Assembly: GCA_039583875.1 (NCBI GenBank)
Contig: CM077158.1
Span: 124,989,900-125,053,899, forward strand
Source of the DNA: Platanthera guangdongensis
Lineage: Eukaryota > Streptophyta > Magnoliopsida > Asparagales > Orchidaceae
Length of the DNA stretch: 64,000 bases
Direction of reading: 5' to 3'
Positions 46,883 to 58,090 of the stretch are shown piece by piece. Within the stretch, counting starts at the first letter, position 1. Each line of letters begins with the position of its first letter. The notes under the pieces are model-generated. The model did not search any database, was not told where the DNA came from, and was given only the letters and a program-made list of their open reading frames with translations. A program made the position numbers and the translations under genes.

Positions 46883-47099
46883 CTATAGGTGAACAAGACA
46901 CACATTAGCGACCTCGCACAAGCAATAAAAATAATTTAGGAATGCATAGGTTCCTCAAACAAGTGTATTTGCATTCCTAAGTGGACATTCAAGAGTTCGT
47001 TAGTGTTAATGTGGTTTGCACTGACACATGCTTGCCACCCCACAAAAGAATTTGACCACGAATTCGAAAGAGGAAGACCGAGACAAGCTGATACCAAAA
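46883..47099 (-). other. E4 leader, primer binding site and splice acceptor
   Basis: TGGTATCAGCTTG on the minus strand (47096-47084) is the primer site, three bases from the LTR. The leader ends in a pyrimidine-rich CTTGTTCACCTATAG (46883 onward) in front of the GTG-initial gag frame. No coding sequence is seen in it. Confidence 0.65.
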
Positions 47100-47447
47100 T
47101 GTAACGACTCCATCCATTCACATAGCATATAATAGAAGGTCCGTCCGGGTCACCACACCATATGCCACAAAACAGGCGGCGAGGTTACAGGTTAATAACG
47201 ATTCATAATCGCATCCTAACACAGTGCATTCTAGCGGAAGCTTTTAACAATAATATTGAACTCCAACCATGAATGCCCACTAATATAAACAACCACATTT
47301 ATATAGGAATGTACAGCAAATACATTAACGTTTGGCCTTATGGACTTACAGTTACTCTTTACCCGTATGGATTCCATACATCGACGCGTAGGCTGGCCAC
47401 ATATGAAATCAATACAAAAAGACTTTGCTTAGCCTTCAAGGGCTAAC

Positions 47448-47513
47448 GGCAACAGCACCAGCAGCAGCAGCAGGGACTTCAGCCCCTATATTTCCCGCTC
47501 GGCTCTCCAGCAC
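47448..47513 (-). other. Putative LTR leader exon 2 (E4)
   Basis: On the minus strand the acceptor CCCAATGTAG is followed by 22 open codons in phase 0 (start VLESRAGNIG, end alanine-rich) and the donor GTTAGC. E5 has a homologous exon beginning VLRSQVVNSR at 49374. It would join in frame to the GTG-initial gag at 46882. Confidence 0.55.
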
Positions 47514-48579
47514 CTACATTGGGACAGCCTACCAAGTGGTGGCAAACAAGGCAACAGTCAGCATTCAACTGACCAATTTATAATGACCCTAACCCCTTCC
47601 CAGGGCAGTGGTATTCCTTCCCTGCAGGCATAGCAATTCATAAGTAGATATATCACACACATTATGCTCTTACACACAAACAATACATCACAACGATCAG
47701 CCACGCGGCCCGACGATCCGTGCACTCAGGGCGCATTCTTGGTGCGTCGGAAAACCATGGCCAACACCACCGTTCAGTGTCCGAAACCCAACGGTATTGA
47801 GCATTTAGTCTTAATGGTGCGCATGCCTAAGACTCTCATTTTGCGCTCCAACTGACCACACTTTCAGGTCTCCAAGTCGGACGGACATAACACAGGTACA
47901 AATCAGCCACCCCTCGTTGCTCAAGTCACCTTGCCATCACGAATACCAAAGTACTCGAGGCCAAATCTAAGGCGCGGGTTAGTTTCACCTTTCCTGTTCG
48001 GCACGTAGCCTTTTTAAAAGCTTACAGCTCACAATAGCCATACTGTGCACCAAGGACTGGCTTCACAATAGCCACAATGTCCACCAAGGACTGGCTTCAT
48101 AATCAAAAGAGGGCGTTCATGCTAGCGTCCTTCACGATAACTTAGCGTGTTCAGTAGAAACTCTCTTTCTGCACCCAACTCTGCCAAAACCCTGCAGCAT
48201 CCTGCAGTGCCAGAAAATTGGTCTTGTCATAGCACACAACACAAGCATCACAAGGGTATTTTTCCTGAAATAGCACTACAGTACTTCCTGCTACTGCCCT
48301 TCACAGGTCCAACCCATCGACTCCACAAAATACATGTTTAAACGCAGAGTCTTCTTTGGTGCGTAAATGAAACATCACCAATCTAGACCAACCTGTCCAG
48401 ATGGGTTTCACATATCATGCCTATTTTGTACTACATATTTCCGGATCTATATGCAAGACTATTGGGGATTCCAACAATCAACCCAAGGGAAATCCCTCTG
48501 CAATCCACCCTCTGGTGGGGGAAATCCATGCACATGCCAAAAAGAAGGACTTCACATGTTCAAGAAGGAAGATCGTTAC

Positions 48580-48603
48580 CATTGACGACCTCTTTGGAGC
48601 CAT
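48580..48603 (-). other. Putative LTR leader exon 1 with ATG (E4)
   Basis: ATG plus seven codons (MAPKRSSM) followed by GTAACG, a plausible plant splice donor, in phase 0. E5 has MAPRKNAR + GTAACG and E6 has MPPRRTTRS... + GTGAGT at the corresponding place. MAP/MPP-basic starts are usual for plant chromovirus Gag. Confidence 0.55.
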
Positions 48604-49326
48604 GGAAATCTAGCCGGTTGGAAAGCACCGCAGCGGCCTTGCCTCCACAAATCTAGCCTTGGATCTCGATTCGAAACTCTGAAGCTCCACCGGCGGCCGG
48701 ATCCCTTTCTTCTCCTCCTCCTTGCTCTCCCTTCTCACTATCTCATATGGCCAAGGTAAAAAGAGAATCTCTCTCTCAACTCCTAGCTTTAAAATATCAG
48801 GGAAAAGCCTGGGCCATTAGATCCCAGATGAAGGAAACGAACAGGCATAAATCGCCCTCAAAACCTTATTTTTGGGCTGACACGGCATGTGACATGCTCG
48901 TGTCACAGGCCGTGTACCTTAAGCAGCACACAACCGACTTAACCCGAACAGGACACGGTCATGTGTGTAACACCCCCTATCCGTCACATAGCATATAACA
49001 GTAGGTCCGGCCGGGGCCTGACGCCATATACCACAGACAGACCGGAAGGTTACTCAAAGGAAACCATCCTGCCAATAACCAACATCCTGCACAGAGTATA
49101 TTCTAGCGGAAGCAATTTAAAAGTTGCAATTAAAAGAACCCAACCATAAGCATGAATGCCCACTACAAAACCCAATAGGAATGTATGTATAAAACACAAG
49201 TACCATGGCCTCAAGGCCTTACAATTGTTTACTCAAATTACAGTGTTTTCCAAACCTCTGCACGTAGGTCGTTGACACATGAATAAAATAAGTAAATAGT
49301 CATATTAGGCCTTCGAGGGACGGCTC

Positions 49327-49374
49327 AGCAACAAGGGCTTTTTGCCTGCTATTTACCACTTGGCTCCGCAGCAC
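49327..49374 (-). other. Putative LTR leader exon 2 (E5), donor unclear
   Basis: The acceptor GATTGTGCTTGCAG is followed by an open frame starting VLRSQVVNSR, homologous to the E4 exon 2. The donor aligned to E4 reads GAGCCG; a usable GTAAAT lies earlier, at 49356, which would give an 18-nt exon. Confidence 0.4.
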
Positions 49375-50236
49375 CTGCAAGCACAATCCACAGCAACGGT
49401 GGCAAACAAAAGCAACGGTCAGCTATGCTGACCAAATTATAACGATCCCGCCCCCAAACTCGGGGCGGCGATGCTCCTTCCCTGCACTTTGTTAGCTTGA
49501 CCAAGCAGTATAGTGAATAAACACTTCATCACAGGCATGGGCACACACAACCACACACCCCGTGCTCTCAGGGCACATTCTCGGTGAACCCGGTCAAAGA
49601 CCGCTGCCTCACCACCGCCCCTTGGATGGCAATTACTCGTGAGCAAAAGAGTCTTTCAGGCAGAAGTCACGTCACTTGAAAACATCGACAGCCTAAGACA
49701 CGACCTCTATACCATCGTTAGGCCTCGAACACCCAACCGCATAGAGTAGGAATGGTTCCACTCAACCCGTTGCTCACCTTGCCATGACAATTGAAATCAT
49801 CAGCGCGGGTTAAGTTTCCCCGAAGCCCAGGTATCGAATACACAATATTACATAACCCAGTTACGTGCAAGTTGGCTCCCATGCCACCAAGATGGTAGAA
49901 TCCATCATCTGCCCAGTTTTCCGGGTGAACCTTGGAGTTAGTCCTCAAGGCTCCTTGTTGTAATGTACGGCATAGAAAACCCAAAAAACAAATAATTGCA
50001 CGGAGTCTTCTCCGGCCATTCATGCAATGCAACATCACCGATCCAGACCAACTTTTCCAGGTAGGCTTCACACATCATGCCTATGTACGTTCTCGGTTAC
50101 GGACTCTATATGTACACAACGGGGACTATTCATGTCTACCCAAAGGAACACCTCAAACTCACCGCAAACTCGCAAGAGCGGGCTTCCTATGCAAAGGAAA
50201 AGAGGACTTCACATGTCCTAGGATGAGAATCGTTAC

Positions 50237-50260
50237 CCTAGCATTTTTTCTTGGCGCCAT
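50237..50260 (-). other. Putative LTR leader exon 1 with ATG (E5)
   Basis: MAPRKNAR (8 codons, same length as E4) followed by GTAACG. It lies about 195 bases downstream of the TATA-like box on the minus strand. Confidence 0.5.
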
Positions 50261-50544
50261 GGAAATCTATGCGGATGAAAAGCACCGCGTTGTCCTCTCC
50301 TCTGTAGATCCGAAGTCGGCTTGTGATTTGGAGCTCCGAAGCTCCGTCGGTGACCAGATCTAACACCCTTATTCTTCCTTGCTCTCCCCTCTCTCTAGAA
50401 GCTTTGAAAGAGAATGGTTAAGAGAAATGAGGGCTTGCCAAACCAATTCCCGGGTATATCCCATCAAAAATAACCCCCAGCCGTCGGATCCCAAAATGAG
50501 GAAACGGATGGCCACGATCCAGACATGAAATCCAAGATCTGGGA

Positions 50545-51000
50545 CGAACACGGCCAGTGACACACCCGTGTCTAGGGCCGTGTTCCCCATTCACCGTCGA
50601 AAGCGACGCATCCCAAAAAGTACACGGGTACCCGACACGCCCGAGTCAAACTTGACACGCCCGTGTGATACTGTACACGGCCGTGTAGGGTGCCGTGTTA
50701 CTCCATCGACACAGGACCGAAAATGCCCGAAAGGGACACAGGTACTCGACACGCCCGTGTCACATTTTGACACGCCGGTGTCTGCCCGACACGGCACATG
50801 TGCTACCCCCGTGTATCACCCCCACCACGTCCCGACTTCATCCCATGAAGGACACGGCCTGGGACATGCCTGTGTCTCAGGCTGTGTTCGCTGCTCGATG
50901 ATCACCGACTCCAAAATTCATCGACGTCTCGGCCAGATCGTCGACCCGAGCATGACACGCCAGGGGATACGCCTGTGCCCCAGGCCGTGTGACCCCTGCC
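50545..51000. repeat. GACACGCCCGTGTC palindrome array (E5 U3)
   Basis: About a dozen copies of ACACG(G/C)CCGTGT-type palindromes, with TCGTCGA words near 50940. It lies between the LTR start and the TATA-like box. Confidence 0.8.
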
Positions 51001-51059
51001 AAATTCCAAACTTGGCTCAAAATGCCTCCCATCGCTCTTTTGAGTTTCAGAGCGTTACA

Positions 51060-52980
51060 ACTCTCTCCCTCTTAAAAGAATTTCGTCCCGAAATTACATA
51101 AAGGAAAGATAAACACAAAACTAAAGCAGTACCTGAGTGGAAAAACTCCGGGTACTCCTCAATCATGGTCTGCTCTCGCTCCCACGAGATCTCCTCTTGA
51201 CCGCAATTGTCCCAATGGACCATGACCATCCTGATCTCTTTGATGCGTAGCCGCTTGACTTCCGAGTCCTCAATGTGTATAGGCTTAACCTTCGTCATCA
51301 ACCCATCACCGACCAGCACTTGATCGACAGCAATCACTTGCAAAGGCTCTTGCACCGCCTTCCGCAGCACCGATATGTGGAATAGGTCGTGTAAACCACT
51401 TAGCTCCACTGATAGCCTCGGTCGATAAGCTGCTTCGCCAATCCGCTCTAGAACCTCAAACGGTCCAAGGTACCTCGGGCTTAGCTTCTTCAAACGCCGC
51501 ACCCGCGAGACACCCTTGAACGGCCTGATCTTCAAGTACACCTAGTCACCAACAGCGAACTCCACGTTAATATGCTTGGCATTATAGTACTTAGCTTGGC
51601 GGTCTTGAGCGATTAGCAATCTCTCTCGAATCGTTCGAACCAACGAAGTAGCATCTTCCACCTCTTATCGCTTATACAACTTCGACTCACCCGTTTCTGA
51701 CCAAGACAACGACGTGCGACATCTTCTACCATATATGTCCTTGAAGGGCTCCATTTGTATGCTCGTCTGGTAGCTATTGTTGTAAGTGAATTACACCAAG
51801 TATATGTGATCTTCCCACTGTTTCTCGAAGTCCAGGACGTACATGCGAAGCATGTCCTCCATTGTCCTATTGACCCTCTTGGTCTGACCATCCGTTTACG
51901 GATGAAAGGCTGTGCTGAAACTCAGCTTTGTTCCCAACATCTGCTGCACCAGCCTACAATCATTGGACGTCAACTGCCCATCTCGGCCACTCACTATGCT
52001 GCGGGGCACACCGTGAAGTCGTACTATGTTAACCATATATAACTTTGCCAATTTCTCCACAGAATCGTCCTTCCTATGTGGACTGAAGTGCGACACTTTC
52101 ATCAAGCGATCCACGATCACCCAGATGGTGTCGTTTCCCTTCTGAGACCTTGGAAACCCGTGCACAAAGTCCATAATAATGTTGTTGAACTTCCACTACG
52201 GAATAGGCAAGGACTTCAGGAATCCTCCCGGCTTTTGGCATTCCGCCTTTACCAAAGTGCATGTTTGACACTTAGCCATGTAGAGTGCCACATCCTTCTT
52301 AAGTCCTGGCCACCAAAACAACTTCTTCACATCACGGTACATCTTCGTGCTCCCCGGGTGAATCAAGCAATTGGTATGATGCGCCTCGTACATAAATTCC
52401 ACCCACAAATTGCCCACATTTTGGATGCACAGACGACCGTCTCTCCAAAGCAATCCATCCTCAACAACAAATTGGGAATTTAACCAATCCAAGGCCTCTA
52501 ACATGAGTTGCTTCATGCGGCCATCCATATCCAAAGCCTGCCGAATCCGATCAGTTAGGTCACACTGAACTTCAGTCCAGTTCAATAGCGCTTCAGCACT
52601 TGACTGCTTGTCTACGCAAGAGATCTCCAACACCTCCAACTCCCGAACCAACCGCTCGTCATGGACCGACAGCCAATTGGCTTAAGCTGGGGCCCTGCGA
52701 CTCAAAGCGTCCGCAACCGCATTGCCTTTACCAGGCACGTAGTGGATCTTGAACGTATAGTCCCCCAGGAACTCCATCCATCTACGTTGTCACATGTTTT
52801 GATCTTTCCGATCCAACAAGTATTTCAAACACTTGTGGTCGGTATAGATATCGACCTTCACCCCGTACAAGTAGTTCCTCCACAGCTTCAAGGCAAAAAT
52901 CATGGCCGCTAACTCCAAGTCATGGACCAGATAATTCCTCTCATGTACTTTCAGCTGTCGCGAGTCATACACTAACACAC
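51060..52980 (-). pseudogene. pol: Tekay-like pol 3' part (E5), truncated and broken
   Basis: From the right: RNase H end ([19 protein letters not shown], near 52950); an integrase HHCC finger (HHTNCLIHPGST...CQTC, near 52350); integrase core MDFVHGFPRSQKGND and VDRL, with SGRDGQL where SDRDxxF is usual; stops around 51660-51890; then KLSPRYLGPFEVLERIGEAAY and a chromodomain-like VHWDNCGQEEISWE (near 51190). The last frame runs a few codons into the LTR. RT, protease and gag are missing because LTR A cuts the element at 52981. Confidence 0.85.
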
Positions 52981-53034
52981 TGTAACATCCCATTCCCAAC
53001 TAACCCTACCAGGGACTTCCTAGACCTAAAGTGA

Positions 53035-53460
53035 GGTCAATGAGTCTCCAAGGACCCAAGGAGGGCAGTCCAAAGGGTTAAGTTGACCAAAGTCAACTCT
53101 AACCCTAAATGGGTCAACCTAACCTACTTTGGGTCAAACTGACCTACACAAGCGCCAATTGAAGTTTCATTAGCCAAGTGTACCCCACACATACCTTCAT
53201 AACCCTAGTGAGAGGCTAATGGGTCACCAAGGACCCATTGGGGTCAACCAAAAAGGCTAAGTTGACCAAAGTCAACTCTAGCCCTAAAGTGGTCAAGTGC
53301 CCTGCCTAAGGGTCAAGTGACCTCCAAAGGGTCAGACAACCCTACCTAGGCCTTAGGGAAGGCAAATGGGTCACCAAGGATCTATTTGGGCCAACCTCAA
53401 GACCAAATTGATCTAAGTCAACCCTAGCCTAGGTTTGGGTCAAGCTAACCCAAATGGGCT
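53035..53460. repeat. TTGACC/GGTCAA array in LTR A U3
   Basis: About thirteen TTGAC cores in both orientations, including repeated GTTGACCAAAGTCAAC inverted pairs (near 53083 and 53260), inside longer degenerate tandem units with CACCAAGGACCCA. TTGACC/T is the W-box core bound by WRKY factors. Confidence 0.75.
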
Positions 53461-53619
53461 AACTCAAGCTCAAGCCCAACTCACTTGGGCTAACCATGTT
53501 TTGGTGAATGAAATAAACATGTGGACTGCCAATAGACTAGAAGATTGACTATCCAACTTAGTGACTAGGAGAGAGAGAGAGAATCTTAAAATGAAGATTA
53601 ATTAGGAGAGAGAAAGGGG

Positions 53620-53629
53620 TATATTTAAG
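53620..53629 (+). promoter_or_regulatory. TATA-like box of LTR A
   Basis: TATATTTAAG lies about 160 bases downstream of the TTGAC array. A purine-rich and then GC-rich leader follows. Confidence 0.4.
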
Positions 53630-53945
53630 GGTGTTAGTTGATTAAGCCACTTGGGCCCATGCCGTCAGCCCCAACTTGGGGTGGCCGACACTTGGTGTCA
53701 CTGAGGAGGAGGTGGATAGAGTGGGGCCCACCCAAGCATGCATGGTGACAAGAACAAGGCTAGCCCGCCACATCTCACCTAGGAATTATCACCCCCCTAT
53801 ACTTCATCTCCCCATTCCCCCCCCCCTCACTTCATCACCCTCAGGACAAGGAGAGCAGCAGAGAGAGAGAGAGAGAGAAAACAAGCCTTGGAGCTGAACC
53901 CGAGCTGGAGCTGTGAAACCGAGGATCAGCGCCGCCGCCGCCGCA

Positions 53946-53987
53946 ATGGTTCTCTGCCGCTCCTCACGTCGCAAGGCCGCCGGGAAG
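53946..53987 (+). other. Possible LTR leader exon 1 (LTR A)
   Basis: ATG and 13 further codons (MVLCRSSRRKAAGK), basic like exon 1 of E4-E6, ending at AAG|GTCCTC in phase 0. Downstream sequence aligns with the sequence following the E6 donor. The donor itself is weak. Confidence 0.35.
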
Positions 53988-56213
53988 GTCCTCCCTCACC
54001 TCTCTCTTCATGCCTAGATCTTAGGAATGTTTAGGATAGGGCTCGGGGTTGAATGAGCCCGAACCCAGTTCTTCATTCTCCATTAATGGCGTTAACGGAA
54101 GCTCTCGGGTGAGGTGGCGCCGCCACCTCCCGCCGCCCTAGCCGCCGGCAAAAGGTTGCCCCCACCACCGTGAGGGGGGAGGTGAAGTTTGCCGGTGGAG
54201 GCGCCGTCGGTAGCCGCCGGGAAAGCCCCCATGAAGTTCGGGCTGGATTCCATGCGATTTGGAGAAGAAAAGCAACAGCCGTCTGATGGCTTTAAGATTC
54301 GTGCCATGCATTAATTTTAATCCTGGAATTATTTTATCACATGAATACTGCTATTTTCTGCTTTTTTTAACCTACTTTTTCCTGCCAATAATTATGGCCG
54401 TTACATCCTTTTTTATAACATATACTCAACATGAAAATTGTAGGTCTTGAAGTTACCTTTAATTTAATATGTTACACATAAATATTGGGTTAGTATACTG
54501 CCCTATAGAGCCATTTTCCTAGGGATGGTCCTAGGGTAGGTCGGAAAATAAAATGAGTGCCCTGACCAAACCGTAAGTCCCAATGGACTCAGATTTTGGG
54601 CATGTGGCTTATTTAATCACATCTAGGCCCTCCCCAAAAATGGGAATTTTTGGTGAAAATAATTCTATAGTTTTTGTCAGAATATTATAAATTAAATCTT
54701 GTTGAGTTTTGGAGCATATCAACCCTAATATGCCCCATATTTTGGTGGCCTGCCCTTAGGGGTATAATAGACCTATGGTAGAAATATTAGTCAATTTAGC
54801 CCTCTGCATGTTGAGATATATCACTTGCAAGATCTGAAAAGGTGAATGGTCTTGGGCTGCAAATAACAAAAATGCAGAAATTAGAAGAGATGCCCAAGCC
54901 CATCAAGAGGCCCAAATGACCTGGGATTTTGGTAAGTAACTGGTTTAGGGCATAAATAGGCCCTGCCCAAAAATGGGATTAATTGGAATTAAAATTAGGG
55001 GGAAATTACTAAAATACCCCTAGGCTTGTTTAGGTGATTCTTGGAGTAGTTCAACTCCAAAAGGCCCCAATTTTTCGGTGGCATGTCCATGGGGACATTA
55101 TTAAGGCATGGTTAAATTTTCAGCCCATATGGACCAAAGCAAGTTAGGTAAACCCCCTTGCATGTGTTGGCTTGTAAAGGGTTTGGTGTGCTTATAGCCA
55201 AAAAATGAAATATTGAATGCACAGCCCTTTTGGACCACTGACTTAGTATTACCTTAAGTACCCTCCCCTCTTTGGGGAGGATGGATGAATTAGGGTTGAT
55301 TTACCCTTGGACCCAAGTTCACACCCTAAGGAAGGACCTTTGGGGGTTGTGAAGGACATAGGGGCAAATGCCCTTGTATGGCCTTGTATTTTAGTAGAGA
55401 GATAGCTTATGTATATTTAAGCCTCTGGTTGAAATGTTAGGGAATTTAGAAGTAGTTAAGTACCTCAAAAGTCAAACCCTATCTTTAGGGTAAAAGCTCT
55501 ATTAAGTCAAAACAGTAACTTAACATCCTCTAAAAATTGTGAAAATGGGGTAGAATGAATCTTAGGGTGAGTTGAACCCCTTGATATTTTTAGTGGAATT
55601 TTATAGATTATATTCGTGGTAGTTCCTTTGTTAAATATCAAGTGTCCAATTTAGTATTTGATTTAATTTGATCATTTGGTTTATATGGAATCTAGTAAAA
55701 TTTGGTAAGTGGAGGTTTTTGACCTAAATAAAGGTCTTTGAATTTTATTATAATTTTTAAAGGATTTTATATATTGCTTCCTTCATAAATTTTGTAAAGG
55801 CCATACTTGCTAAATAAATCATTTACAGAATAATTTAACTTGTAAAAATGTGAATTTTGGCCACTGATGATTTTTAGGATGATATCTACTGTTAGGAATT
55901 TAATTAGGAATTTTTGAAGTATATGCATAGTACTTGATTCACAATTATGCCCTTTGTAGATTTTTGTATTGAATTAATTTAGAATTAAATATTTTGGGAA
56001 AGATCATGAAAGCCAGTGATAATTTTAGGACTGTAGTAGTGTAATATATTTAACTCAAATTATTTGGATGATAATTTCAAGTAGTTGATTTACAAAATCT
56101 TGGAATATGGGAATTACTGCTAAAATAATTTTAGGACCCTTAAATGTTTGTAGAAAATGTCAAATTTGGAAATTGTCACTTTTGGATATATGGAATATTA
56201 TCATAAATTTATG

Positions 56214-56325
56214 AAACATTAATCATGTCTAAAATGTATACTTCATGATCATGTCTAAAATGAAACATTAATCATGTCTAAAATGTATACTTCATTAATC
56301 ATGTCTAAAATGTATACTTCATTAT
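56214..56325. repeat. Minisatellite AATCATGTCTAAAATGTATACTTCATT
   Basis: About four tandem copies, one shortened, within AT-rich LTR A. Confidence 0.85.
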
Positions 56326-57640
56326 TTAAATAGAAGATTAATTGAGGAAAATACAATATTCTGGAATTAAATCATTTATGTCATGATAGGACTCCAGTAA
56401 TAACCTAGGTCATTCGGATGAAAACTTGAAGGACACCCTATCATGAACATCACTTAGTATTGGTTGGTCTGCAAATAGTAATTTGTGGAAAAGTTGTATT
56501 AGGATAAGAGTTGGAATAGTGTAGAGTTAGTTGTGTTGAATTGTATGAATGAAAGTAGATGAGTCACCATAGAAAGTTCTAAGGAGTGGTGGGAATCGAG
56601 TTGATGTGTGTTAGAAGGTATGCGAGTTCGACGAAAGATCGTCGTTCCCGCGAGAGTGAAAGGCCTAAACTACCCTAGGTACTGGTTTGATGTGATGTTA
56701 AATGGGGAGAGGTAAGTCAATCAACCAATAATAATAAGTGCCTTGTGAAAGGGAACTTTGGTCTGTCATACCATCGCAGTTCCTAGTGCCTATTGAGAAC
56801 CCTTCACGGGGTAAATCCGGAGGTTGTCCTGGGCTAACGTAAACCTTAAGGAACAAATCGAAAGAGTAATTTAGTAGATAGGGTCTCACACTGCACACAC
56901 TAGTTGGAAAAGAATTGGAAATGGTTAAGTCATCCCGAGGTATTCAAAGGGGAGCCATCCCGCGGTGTTCAAAGGGATGAGGTTTGGAATTTGAGCCGGA
57001 CAGTTTAGTCCGGGGAGCTTCGTCTCGGTTTGAGGTTAATAAGGACGGTTCAGTCCGGGAACTCGACTCATTGTATACTATTTTGAGAATATTGCATGTG
57101 CATAAGAAATACCTAAGGTGGTGGGTCTTCAGTATGGGTTAGTCGTTGCACCGACGCCTTTACGATGACTCGGCAAGTGTGGTTTAACACTTCGCCAAAC
57201 TTAAGTCCTGCGGTCCAGTCGGCAAGACTACGCGGTAGTTTGCTTTGTGTACCAAGCGTTGAGGCGTAATATAGGTCAAATCGGTAGTGCTATTACTGGT
57301 TTTGAGGTGGGCGAGGCCCAACCCACCGCTTCCGTCTGCCACTACGGAGGTATCCTGGGAGGTAACGACTCCGAAAGGGGGAACTAAAGGTGTGTGTACA
57401 CAGAGTCGGGTGTGTGTGTTGCACTTGCATGTTGCATCATACCCACTTGAATGTCATATCATAATCGATTAGGCCCTGTGACACCTAATGTATAAGTGGA
57501 ATGGGACGCTTATGTAACGTCCTGAATCGCTCTAGGCCCTAGTGTGTGTGTTTTGAGTCAGGAGGGTTGACTCGAGTCCTGAGAAGTGCAGGAAATTGGG
57601 CTGCACTTGTGGAGAAGGGGAGAAATCAGTGCAGAGAGAA

Positions 57641-58080
57641 GTGACACGGGTAGAGACACGGCCGTGTCCCTACCCGTGTGCGTCGAGATCATCTCGACGA
57701 GCCGTGTCGAGATCGTCGAGAGTCGTCGAGATCGTGACACGGGTAGTGACACGGCCGTGTCCCTACCCGTGTGCGTCGAGATGATCTCGACGAGGCGTGT
57801 CGAGATCGTCGAGCGGGGTCGACACTAAGTGACACGGGTAGTGACACGGGCGTGTCCCTACCCGTGTGCGTCGAGTTGAGCTCGACGAGAAGTGTCGAGA
57901 TGTAACTGAAGATGCACACGGCCAATGACACGGCCAGGCACACGGCCGTGTCATGTGAACACGGGTTGGGACACGGGCGTGTCCCGACCCGTGTCAAACA
58001 CTGAACCGACATGGAAACTGTCGTTGCCGTTTCGCCAGGCAGGACACGGGTAAGGACACGGCCGTGTCCCTACCCGTGTC
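57641..58080. repeat. Long-palindrome tandem array (E6 U3)
   Basis: Near-perfect 38-base palindromes of the form GACACGGGTAG-GACACGGCCGTGTC-CTACCCGTGT start at 57643, 57736 and 57831. They form units of about 93 bases that also contain GTCGAGATnATCTCGAC and TCGTCGAG. Two more copies lie at 57957 and 58043. The array ends 11 bases before the TATA box. Confidence 0.9.
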
Positions 58081-58090
58081 ACATTTTGCA

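Larger units (their letters stand above)
47100..48965 (-). mobile_element. 5' LTR of E4 (cut by E5)
   Basis: In plus sense it starts TGTAACGACTCC next to the primer site and runs to 48965, where E5 begins. The remaining U3, seen in the other copy at 15920-16390, lies beyond the window. It contains two putative leader exons (48580-48603 and 47448-47513), a tandem duplication of about 34 bases at 48031-48098, and the start of the GACACG...CGTGTC array (48876 onward). Confidence 0.8.
48966..51059 (-). mobile_element. 3' LTR of Tekay-like element E5
   Basis: In plus sense TGTAACACCCCC...AGAGCGTTACA, 2094 bp, ending at the polypurine tract complement ACTCTCTCCCTCTT (51060-51073). It is a relative of the E4 LTR. 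It contains leader exon 1 (50237-50260), leader exon 2 (from 49374), a TATA-like GATATACCC on the minus strand near 50460, and a palindrome array (50545-51000). E5 inserted into the E4 LTR at 48965. Confidence 0.85.
52981..57512 (+). mobile_element. Long LTR 'A' of a Tekay-like element, cut by E6
   Basis: Starts TGTAACATCCCATTCCC directly in the E5 reading frame and shows no protein-coding homology for 4.5 kb. It carries a TTGAC/GTCAA array (53035-53460), a TATA-like box (53620-53629), GA repeats (53568-53582, 53862-53880) and a GC-rich leader with a possible ATG exon (53946-53987). A long AT-rich middle has a small minisatellite (56214-56325), and the tail resembles the end region of the E6 LTR. 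Whether it is a solo LTR cannot be decided; its end lies beyond E6. Confidence 0.65.

Noticed and set aside
51613..51891. 92-codon minus-strand ORF in E5
   Set aside because: It is a shifted frame over the integrase core; the true frame carries [15 protein letters not shown] and FTYNNSYQTSI with stops.
53930..54300. GC-rich stretch of LTR A as a captured host gene fragment
   Set aside because: It aligns in position with the post-TATA leader of E6 and has no extended reading frame beyond the short putative exon.
57586..57828. ORFs in the E6 palindrome array
   Set aside because: Open frames produced by a CpG-rich tandem repeat; a similar frame exists on the other strand.
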